A DNA stretch of 6,786 nucleotides, taken from the NCBI GenBank assembly GCA_015222355.1, contig JADFVC010000243.1, forward strand, positions 1 to 6,786, written 5' to 3'. A program made the translations under genes and the position numbers. Below, one piece after another: positions 1 through 6,660 of this stretch. This stretch comes from Chloroflexota bacterium (GTDB lineage Bacteria; Desulfobacterota; Desulfuromonadia; Desulfuromonadales; Geopsychrobacteraceae). The number at the start of each line of letters is the position of its first letter. Positions within the stretch are counted from its first letter, which is position 1. The notes below the pieces were generated by a model that was given only the letters and a program-made list of their open reading frames with translations, did no database searches and was not told the origin of the DNA.

Positions 1-301
1 CAGCCGCCAACTTTGCCGTACATTTCCGCCATGATCTCAGCCATGCCCATCCCCCGAACCATGGCGTGCCCGTGCTCACGATAGGTGGCGACCACGGCAT
101 CATCGGCAGCGAGAGCTTCAGCCACGCCGACCGCGACCGCCTCTTCACCGATGTAAAGATGGAGAAATCCGCGGATTTTCATGGCACCGTACAGCTCGGC
201 GGATTTTTCCTCGAAGCGCCGAATGCGTAACATCCGGTGCAGCAAGTGCAAACTATGCTCCTGGTCGACCAAAGGTTGACCGGATGCAGAATTTAAAATC
301 G

Positions 302-305
<4 letters not shown>
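1..305 (-). CDS. pdhA: Pyruvate (or acetoin) dehydrogenase E1 component, alpha subunit, N-terminal part
   Basis: This is the alpha subunit of a thiamine-pyrophosphate-dependent 2-oxo-acid dehydrogenase E1, which decarboxylates pyruvate (or cleaves acetoin) and passes the acyl unit to an E2 lipoyl protein. Only the first 101 residues are in the window; the gene runs off the left edge. Visible family signatures are [16 protein letters not shown] (residues 25-40), [15 protein letters not shown] (46-60) and YREHGH (75-80). The Tyr-Arg of the last motif is the pair that contacts the cofactor diphosphate in this family. The last residues, MYGKVGG, lead into the usual Cys-Ser-x-Gly-Arg-Gly-Gly segment, which is outside the window. 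The ATG at 305 overlaps the acsA stop codon (ATGA). A GGAG (complement of 314-317) sits 8 nt upstream, so the start is well supported and translation is probably coupled. The E1 alpha family is certain. Pyruvate versus acetoin (acoA) specificity cannot be decided without the beta and E2 genes. Confidence 0.9.
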
Positions 306-2062
<1,757 letters not shown>

Positions 2063-2070
2063 TCCAGAAA

Positions 2071-2075
2071 CCTCC
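2071..2075 (-). promoter_or_regulatory. Ribosome binding site of acsA
   Basis: The plus strand reads CCTCC, which is GGAGG on the coding strand. It lies 8 nt before the ATG at 2062. It decides against two longer in-frame starts that would add 5 or 10 residues. Confidence 0.8.
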
Positions 2076-2157
2076 ATATTCGACCGGAGCATTCCGGATG
2101 TTTCCGTTCGAGAAAAATCCGGGCTTCAGGACATCAGATTTCAAGTTTCGCATGGAA

Positions 2158-2185
2158 AGTATAGCAACGATAATGTTGATAGCAA
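2158..2185 (-). promoter_or_regulatory. Sigma70-type promoter of the acsA-pdhA operon
   Basis: On the minus strand, a -35 box TTGCTA (complement of 2180-2185) and a -10 box TATACT (complement of 2158-2163) are separated by 16 bp. The predicted transcript start is near 2151, giving a leader of about 90 nt before the acsA ATG. The 8-mer ATAGCAAC (plus strand) occurs twice, at 2161-2168 and 2179-2186. One copy overlaps each promoter box, and a GTTG at 2175-2178 forms short dyads with the CAAC parts. This arrangement would suit a repressor or activator site, but no regulator can be named. Promoter identity is inferred from sequence match only. Confidence 0.55.
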
Positions 2186-2212
2186 CTGGCTGAGATAAAA
2201 CAGAAACCTCTT

Positions 2213-2415
2213 TTTGCCACAGACATGCACAGACAATTGCAGAATAAAATCAAAATCTTATCTCGCGCCAAGCTGCCAAGTTGCCAAGGTTAAAACCAAT
2301 AGAATAAGCGTTTTTGCGGCTTGAGTGAGCAAAGCGAACGAGCGCGGGGATGATTGTGAACTTTTCTGATTTCAGGTTAGATATTCCGCCCCTGTCCGTG
2401 TGGGTCTGTGGCAAA
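2213..2415. repeat. Miniature interspersed element with terminal inverted repeats (MITE-like)
   Basis: The left end TTTGCCACAGAC (2213-2224) is the exact reverse complement of the right end GTCTGTGGCAAA (2404-2415). Similarity continues inward: 16 of 20 bases match between 2216-2235 and the complement of 2393-2412. The left end contains CACAGAC twice. Inside are three tandem 8-mers of form GCCAAGNT (2267-2290), followed by a purine-rich GAGTGAGCAAAGCGAACGAG segment. No credible protein is encoded; the open frames crossing it are chance. I recall similar short repeats with CACAGACACACAGAC ends and CGCCAAGACGCCAAG cores dispersed between genes in deltaproteobacterial genomes, but this is from memory. 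No target-site duplication is evident. It ends about 28 bp upstream of the acsA -35 box. Confidence 0.6.
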
Positions 2416-2812
2416 TATTTGCTTTTAGTAGTGGATTTACTGAAGCGAAGTAGATAACCATATATCGTTTTTTCAATTCTGGACGCTCCCGAATACATGA
2501 TTATTGCCCAACGCTGCCACCTATTCTGATCTCAAATCCGCCACCCGTTATGGTTAAGGTCAGAGGGGGTAACTGTTCTATTAATCCTCAGGTGAAGCAG
2601 GGTGGCATTCTGATACGACTAACAGGAAAGGCCCGACCTGGTTTTCAGGTCGGGCCTTTGAGTGTCTTGTGTATGGTGAGTTATGGGAAATCTCTTTCAC
2701 TCTCCTGATTTTCTGTGCTTGACATGGCATGGAAAGATAACGTCAGACGATTATGGATTTCTTAACTCCGTCCCGTCACTGACCGTCTGAACCTGCTATG
2801 CTTGCAATCACC
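2416..2812. other. Noncoding spacer between the repeat element and the cheR-like gene
   Basis: No open frame here has a ribosome site or protein-like composition. It contains one strong hairpin (listed separately), an inverted pair TGCCACC (2515-2521)/GGTGGCA (2601-2607) and a repeated ATTCTGAT (2523-2530 and 2607-2614). A TTGACA at 2719-2724 looks like a -35 box, but no matching -10 box sits 16-18 bp downstream. No tRNA, known riboswitch or tmRNA motif was recognised. A small RNA is possible because two hairpins bracket 2660-2812. Confidence 0.4.
2627..2659. terminator. Strong perfect hairpin, possible bidirectional terminator
   Basis: AAAGGCCCGACCTG (2627-2640) pairs perfectly with CAGGTCGGGCCTTT (2646-2659) around a GTTTT loop, giving a 14-bp GC-rich stem. 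The A/T ends of the stem give a short U run in both directions, but there is no long U tail, so termination strength is uncertain. No gene that would need it ends nearby: acsA is transcribed away from it and the next gene starts 230 bp downstream. Confidence 0.6.
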
Positions 2813-2843
2813 AGCCTCTCAGTTTGAGAGGCTTTGGTTTTTT
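2813..2843 (+). terminator. Rho-independent terminator or attenuator upstream of the cheR-like gene
   Basis: The stem AGCCTCTCA (2813-2821) / TGAGAGGCT (2825-2833) closes a GTT loop and is followed by TTGGTTTTTT (2834-2843), a classic plus-strand terminator. It ends only 43 bp before the ATG at 2887. That leaves little room for a promoter after it. It therefore either ends a short upstream transcript or acts as a leader attenuator for the methyltransferase gene. Confidence 0.7.
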
Positions 2844-2886
2844 CGGCGACAAACGCGATAGATCAGCCAAACAGACGGGGGCGAAC

Positions 2887-3759
2887 ATGCAAGACGGCCC
2901 ATGCGTCACCTTTCTTCAATGGGCTCTGCCGAGGATGGATCTGCGCTGGCCCGGTTTCCGCCGTGTGCGCGGCCAGGTCTGCAAGCGTCTGCAGCGGCGG
3001 CTGCGGGAGCTGCGACTACCCGACCTGGAAGCCTACAGTCACTACTGCCTGCAACAGCCGGAGGAATGGAAGATCCTTGAGGCGCTGTGTCGGATCAGCA
3101 TCTCCCGCTTCTATCGCGACCGGGGATTATTTACTTTGCTTGGGAAGGAGTTGCTCCCCGAACTGGCGACTCAGGTCGGCGCGACGATGGACAACTCCCT
3201 GCGTATCTGGTGTGCCGGCTGTGCCTCCGGCGAGGAACCCTACAGTCTGGCCCTGGTCTGGGCATTTCAGCTGGCGGCCAACTATCCCGATATCCACCTG
3301 CAGATCCTGGCCAGCGATATTGATCCCCAGTTGCTGCAGCGTGCTGCGCGGGCTCGTTATCGCGACAGCAGCCTCAAGGAACTTCCCAGCGTCTGGAAAG
3401 AGCGGGCCTTCAGCCGAGTCGGAGACGATTTTCACCTCCGCCAGAGCTATCGCCGGCCGGTTCAGCTACTGCAGCACGACCTGCGCGGCCCCGCCATCAA
3501 AGGTCCCTTCCAACTGATCCTCTGCCGCAATCTGGCTTTCACCTACTTCAGTGAGCCACTCCAGCGCCAGGTTCTAGAGAAATTTCAGCAGGTCCTGTTG
3601 CCAGGCGGATGCTTAGTCATCGGCAGCCATGAAGCCCTCCCCATATCCCCTTCCGGGTTCTCCCCGCTGAATTCAAAGTTGGGGATATACCGAAAGGCTG
3701 CCACTCCCCTAATACCTCCCGTGCGGGAGGGCTGCTCAAACAACTCTGCAGGGCCTTGA
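2887..3759 (+). CDS. CheR-type SAM-dependent methyltransferase, divergent stand-alone form
   Basis: This 290-residue protein has the two CheR parts. An N-terminal helical domain (about 1-80) ends in ISISRFYRD (70-78), the counterpart of the CheR T-x-FFRD motif. A Rossmann-like SAM domain follows, with IWCAGCASGEEPY (107-119, motif I), SDID (143-146, acidic ribose-binding loop), CRNLAFTYF (213-221) and PGGCLVIGSHEAL (239-251). CheR enzymes methylate glutamates on chemoreceptors. Here there are no chemotaxis genes nearby, the CRN motif reads LAFTYF rather than VLIYF, and the segment holding the receptor-binding beta-subdomain looks short. The real substrate is therefore unknown. The ATG at 2887 is chosen because GGGGG (2877-2881) precedes it by 5 nt. 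A TTG at 2824 is in frame but lies inside the terminator stem. The last ~20 residues, after GIYRKA, form a Pro/Ser-rich tail whose DNA carries a perfect CCTCCCG/CGGGAGG hairpin (3715-3730). The family is sure; the biological role is open. Confidence 0.85.
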   Translation: MQDGPCVTFLQWALPRMDLRWPGFRRVRGQVCKRLQRRLRELRLPDLEAYSHYCLQQPEEWKILEALCRISISRFYRDRGLFTLLGKELLPELATQVGATMDNSLRIWCAGCASGEEPYSLALVWAFQLAANYPDIHLQILASDIDPQLLQRAARARYRDSSLKELPSVWKERAFSRVGDDFHLRQSYRRPVQLLQHDLRGPAIKGPFQLILCRNLAFTYFSEPLQRQVLEKFQQVLLPGGCLVIGSHEALPISPSGFSPLNSKLGIYRKAATPLIPPVREGCSNNSAGP

Positions 3760-3848
3760 GTGCCTGCAAGCTTGTGCTTGATGAATGCCAATTGGGGGCT
3801 TAGTCATACCGGTTTAGATCGCAGCGCCCTGGAAGTATTTGCCACGGC

Positions 3849-4976
3849 TCAATCCCACTGCAGCAGCAGATCACCATTTCCCGCCGTTACCACCCGAGTC
3901 CCCAGCTGTTTCCCCTCGCGGTTCAGGGTCTCAACCAGCCAGTCGGTCTCTTTCCGCGAGGCCCGTTGCAGGCGGAATTGTTTGAGCCGGGTGGGAACCA
4001 TGCGCAGTTCGAGCAGGCGTCCCGTCTGCGGGTCGCTGCTGACGAAGTACATCAGACCCAGCTCGGCCCGATATGCCTCCTTGCCGCCGATCCCTTCATA
4101 GTCGTTGATGAAGTCGCCGCAGCCATAGAGAATCGGCCGGTCCCGGTAAACCTCGATCCCCATGACATGATGCGACGAATGGCCGTGGATGATGTCGATC
4201 CCGGCCTCATCGATCAGGCGGTGGGCGAAACGGCGAAACGCGGCAGGGATGGGATAGCCCCAGTTGCCGCCCCAGTGGATGGAAAACAGCACCAGATCAT
4301 TGGCCGCTTTGACTGCGGCGACCTGTTCTGCGATGCGCTGGACGCTGGTATCGGAGAAGTCGGGAAGCAGGTTGATACCGCTTTGCTTGTCTGTGGCCGC
4401 CCATTCGGGGGGGATCCCGCTCGACGGATGGCCATAGGCGAATAGCAGCACCCTCCCCCGCGGCGGCAGCTCAAAGACGGCCGGCGCCCGAGCCTGTTCA
4501 AGCTGCTGCCCGGCTCCGGCACAGTTGACCCCGGCCGTTTTCAGGCTGGTCAGAGTTTCCTTCAGGCCCGCACGGCCCCAGTCGAGGACATGGTTGTTGG
4601 CCAGACTGCAGGCATCGATGCCGGCGCCGGACAAGACTCCGAGGTTAGCCGGCTGCATCCGGTAGTTGATCCCCTTGCCCGGCCAGGGGGTATCGCTCGT
4701 GGTGACGGCGGTCTCCAGGTTGATCAACCGCAGATCGGGTTCGATCCGCTGCAGCACGCCCAAGGCGTCGCCCCACAGGTAGGAAATGTCGACCGGTCTG
4801 GGGATGGGTCCGCTACTCTGTTCAGCCAGCAGCACATAGTCGCGAGCGTCCTTCAGGTAGGGCTCGTAGATAACCGGATCGCTCGGCTGCGGCAGAATCT
4901 GATCAATCCCCCGGCCGAGCATCACATCGCCGACCATGAAGATAATGATGGCGGTCGATTTGAGTACTGAAAGCAT
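3849..4976 (-). CDS. CapA-family protein (PGA_cap domain, metallophosphatase fold)
   Basis: This 375-residue protein belongs to the CapA/PgsA-like family, named for poly-gamma-glutamate capsule synthesis and built on the calcineurin-like metallophosphatase fold. The motif set is complete and in order: GDVMLGRG (residues 16-23), NLET (86-89), NNHVLDWG (127-134), SIHWGGNW (232-239), HGHSSHH (264-270) and YGCGDFIND (284-292). These supply the Asp, Asn and His ligands expected for a metal site. The start at 4976 (MLSVLKS) has GGAGG 6 nt upstream; a TTG nine codons earlier is in frame but has no such site. The N-terminus enters the first beta strand almost at once, so no signal peptide or membrane anchor is seen, unlike many capsule-linked members. 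No capB/capC or other polyglutamate genes are in view, so capsule synthesis should not be assumed. The gene is convergent with the methyltransferase gene, with 89 bp between stops and no strong terminator. Confidence 0.88.
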   Translation of the reverse strand: MLSVLKSTAIIIFMVGDVMLGRGIDQILPQPSDPVIYEPYLKDARDYVLLAEQSSGPIPRPVDISYLWGDALGVLQRIEPDLRLINLETAVTTSDTPWPGKGINYRMQPANLGVLSGAGIDACSLANNHVLDWGRAGLKETLTSLKTAGVNCAGAGQQLEQARAPAVFELPPRGRVLLFAYGHPSSGIPPEWAATDKQSGINLLPDFSDTSVQRIAEQVAAVKAANDLVLFSIHWGGNWGYPIPAAFRRFAHRLIDEAGIDIIHGHSSHHVMGIEVYRDRPILYGCGDFINDYEGIGGKEAYRAELGLMYFVSSDPQTGRLLELRMVPTRLKQFRLQRASRKETDWLVETLNREGKQLGTRVVTAGNGDLLLQWD

Positions 4977-4982
4977 CGCTAC

Positions 4983-4987
4983 CCTCC
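4983..4987 (-). promoter_or_regulatory. Ribosome binding site of the capA-like gene
   Basis: The plus strand reads CCTCC (AGAGGAGGGT on the coding strand), spaced 6 nt from the ATG at 4976. It fixes the start and rejects the longer TTG start at 5003. Confidence 0.8.
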
Positions 4988-5017
4988 TCTGATCCCGAGA
5001 CAACAGCGGATGTCTTC

Positions 5018-5048
5018 AGTATATACCGGAAACCGGTTGGGTTTTGAA
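5018..5048 (-). promoter_or_regulatory. Probable promoter of the capA-like gene with internal dyad
   Basis: On the minus strand, TTCAAA (complement of 5043-5048) and TATATA (complement of 5020-5025) are 17 bp apart; a TATACT reading of the -10 is shifted by 2 bp. The transcript would start near 5012, about 36 nt before the ATG. The spacer holds a perfect inverted repeat ACCGG-AAA-CCGGT (5025-5037), a possible operator that would block polymerase. The -35 match is modest. Confidence 0.45.
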
Positions 5049-5160
5049 GGTTGGTCTCTTGCGGGAGTCTTGGGAGCTTCTTACTTGTAATAGGGGAGTT
5101 CTGGTTATCAGAAGCCAAATTACCTCTTCGATGGTTACGACACTTTGTAGAGAATTTCGG

Positions 5161-5196
5161 GGCCACCTTGATCACAGAATCAGGTGGTCTTTTCTT
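5161..5196 (+). terminator. Orphan plus-strand rho-independent terminator
   Basis: GGCCACCT-T-GAT (5161-5172, one bulged T) pairs with ATCAGGTGGTC (5179-5189) around the loop CACAGA, and TTTTCTT follows. This gives 11 pairs and a U-rich tail, so it would work on plus-strand transcripts. No plus-strand gene lies upstream within about 1.4 kb. It may stop antisense transcription toward the diguanylate cyclase, end a small RNA from 5040-5160, or be part of an old insertion-sequence end. Confidence 0.6.
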
Positions 5197-5598
5197 GTAA
5201 TGCGGCATATTTACGAATCTACTTTTTCCCCTTCCTGCTGATCACTAAATACGGTTGGAGCAACTTGTAGGACGCTTTTAGTATGCAGAAGGTATCCGAT
5301 CGCAAGCTCATGTGGTGAGTGCCCCGGAATGTAGCTTTTCTTGTTGAACGCTATTTTTCAGACGGTTCCAGGGGCGACAGTTTTCAGCGCCTTAAAATGC
5401 AGGGGTTGCGGTATTGCCGATTGGGTAGGTTCAGAAGTCTGTGAAGATTCAATAGCGCAACAAATCTGATTGTCCTCCTTTACTTAAAATTCGGCTTGGA
5501 TTACCTTTTATTGGTGATGTCTTGTTTTTATGGGTTTGTAGGAGCCGGGAGCCGTCAAACGCCAATTTTTCTAGACGGTTTTAATCTACGGGGTGGTA
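5197..5598. other. Noncoding upstream region of the diguanylate cyclase gene
   Basis: About 400 bp with lower GC than the genes to the left and no supported open frame. It holds the imperfect direct repeat listed separately. Near the gene, GCCGTC (5551-5556) can pair with GACGGT (5574-5579), followed by TTT, a weak leader hairpin. I saw no c-di-GMP riboswitch motif and no convincing sigma70 promoter. A GG-N10-GC pair at 5403-5416 is only a weak sigma54 candidate. Confidence 0.4.
5347..5580. repeat. Imperfect direct repeat pair upstream of the diguanylate cyclase gene
   Basis: Two related copies lie at 5347-5367 (21 nt) and 5558-5580 (23 nt). Both start AACGC, contain TTTTTC and end AGACGGTT. 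Aligned, they differ by one substitution and two single-base gaps. They flank about 190 bp, and the second copy ends 18 bp before the ATG. They could be duplicated regulator sites or a duplication scar. Confidence 0.45.
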
Positions 5599-6513
5599 AT
5601 GATTCAACCGAACAGTGCCTTGCTGCTGATCATGTCCCTTTCCAGCGCGGTGCAGCTTGTTTCTGCAGTGATGGCAATCCGGCTGATACGTCCGAGCGGG
5701 GTCTTCACTGCATGGCTGCTGCTAGCCTGTGGCTTCATCATTCAAGGTGTGCGCCGCATCTTCTCACTGTTCGAGGTCCTCAGCGGCCACTTGCACGGTG
5801 ACATGATTGTCGAAATTCTCGGCCTTGCCATCTCTCTGCTTATGCTTTGCGGCATCCTGAAGTTCAGGCCCCTGTTCGATGAGATCAGCCGTTCGCATCA
5901 GGCCCTTATGGAGAAACAGACTAAACTGACAAACGCCAACCGTGAATTGGAGGAGGCCCAGAGATGTTTACGAAAGGCCAATCTGAACCTGTCTAAATTG
6001 GCCCGTATTGATGCTTTGACAGGTGTGGGGAATCGGCGGGATTTTGATCAAATATTGACCAACCTATGGAAAGGAGCCTGTCGCAACAAGAAATCGCTGG
6101 CGATTCTGATGATTGATATTGATCATTTCAAATCTTACAACGATACCTACGGACACCCGCGAGGGGATGACTGTTTGCGCAAGGTCGCGCACACCATTCA
6201 ACAATCCTGTCTGCGCCCTGAAGACTTTGTGTTCCGTTATGGTGGTGAAGAATTTGTGGGGCTGCTGCCTGAAACGACTCTCAGTGATGCCCATCATGTC
6301 GCAGAGCGTATTCGGGTGAGCCTGCAACAACAGAAGATTCCTCACGCGGGGTCACCTTCGGGAAAAATGGTGACCTTAAGTATTGGCGTGTGCAGTATGC
6401 AACCCGTCAGTCTGACAAATGAACAGATACTGATCGATTGTGCCGACCGCCGTATGTACCACGCCAAGCATTGCGGAAGAAACCAAGTGTGTAGTTATGA
6501 CCCGGACGAATGA
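5599..6513 (+). CDS. Membrane-anchored diguanylate cyclase (GGDEF)
   Basis: This 304-residue inner-membrane enzyme makes cyclic-di-GMP from two GTP. The N-terminus has two or three hydrophobic segments (about residues 5-27, 35-50 and 68-86) with no recognised sensor domain. A charged, coiled-coil-like stretch follows (about 95-136) of the kind that holds GGDEF dimers together. The GGDEF domain starts at DALTGVGNRRDF (138-149). MIDIDHFKSYNDTYGH (171-186) carries the metal-binding Asp and the Asn, RYGGEEF (213-219) is the intact active site, and RPED (206-209) is the RxxD inhibitory site at the usual spacing. It should thus be catalytically active and subject to product inhibition. No EAL or HD-GYP domain is present. 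The ATG at 5599 is preferred, with GGGG (5590-5593) 5 nt upstream; a GTG two codons earlier is in frame. It is a single gene with a long upstream region and a strong inverted repeat after it. The signal it senses is unknown. Confidence 0.93.
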   Translation: MIQPNSALLLIMSLSSAVQLVSAVMAIRLIRPSGVFTAWLLLACGFIIQGVRRIFSLFEVLSGHLHGDMIVEILGLAISLLMLCGILKFRPLFDEISRSHQALMEKQTKLTNANRELEEAQRCLRKANLNLSKLARIDALTGVGNRRDFDQILTNLWKGACRNKKSLAILMIDIDHFKSYNDTYGHPRGDDCLRKVAHTIQQSCLRPEDFVFRYGGEEFVGLLPETTLSDAHHVAERIRVSLQQQKIPHAGSPSGKMVTLSIGVCSMQPVSLTNEQILIDCADRRMYHAKHCGRNQVCSYDPDE

Positions 6514-6555
6514 ATTGCCTCTGCCAAGGAGGATTCGGCTGTCCAGAAGTCACCA

Positions 6556-6622
6556 CCTATAGAACACGAAACGCCCATGACTACCATATCGTGGGCGTTT
6601 CTCGTGTTGCGCTATCTATAGG
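6556..6622. terminator. Large interrupted inverted repeat, probable terminator after the diguanylate cyclase gene
   Basis: AAACGCCCA (6569-6577) pairs with TGGGCGTTT (6592-6600). The stem continues, past a 2-nt bulge, with AACACG (6563-6568)/CGTGTT (6603-6608). After an unpaired 7-nt stretch it continues with CCTATAG (6556-6562)/CTATAGG (6616-6622). The AAACGCCC/GGGCGTTT core is the common style of a bidirectional terminator, though the U run is short. It starts 43 bp after the cyclase stop codon. Confidence 0.6.
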
Positions 6623-6660
6623 ACATCTTTCAGTTGAGTTTACGGACGGGGGTGGATTTG

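Noticed and set aside
2250..2498. 82-codon minus-strand open frame crossing the repeat element
   Set aside because: It runs through the inverted-repeat element and its right end. It has no ribosome site, and its composition follows the repeat, not a protein.
2522..2545. CTCAAATCCGCCACCC resembling the T-arm and 3' end of a tRNA
   Set aside because: The T-stem does not pair and no acceptor, D or anticodon arm is found upstream.
2590..2660. AGGGTGGCA followed by a terminator-like hairpin, suggestive of a T-box riboswitch
   Set aside because: The ACCGCG part of the T-box motif is missing, there is no stem I or specifier structure, and no aminoacyl-tRNA or amino-acid gene follows.
2824..2886. 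Upstream TTG start that would lengthen the CheR-like protein by 21 residues
   Set aside because: The start lies in the loop and stem of a terminator and has no ribosome site; the ATG at 2887 is preceded by a G-rich site and fits the CheR domain start.
3610..3808. 10-mer GCTTAGTCAT at 3610-3619 and again near 3799-3808
   Set aside because: The flanks do not match and one copy is ordinary coding sequence, so chance is the simplest explanation.
3760..4101. Plus-strand open frame starting right after the methyltransferase gene
   Set aside because: It is mostly antisense to the well-supported CapA-family gene and has no recognisable protein features.
5044..5241. 65-codon plus-strand open frame
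   Set aside because: It uses a TTG start without a ribosome site and reads straight through the 5161-5196 terminator hairpin.
5401..5418. GG-N10-GC pair suggestive of a sigma54 promoter for the cyclase gene
   Set aside because: Only the invariant dinucleotides and the TTGC match; the rest of the -24 box is poor and the site is about 180 bp from the start codon.
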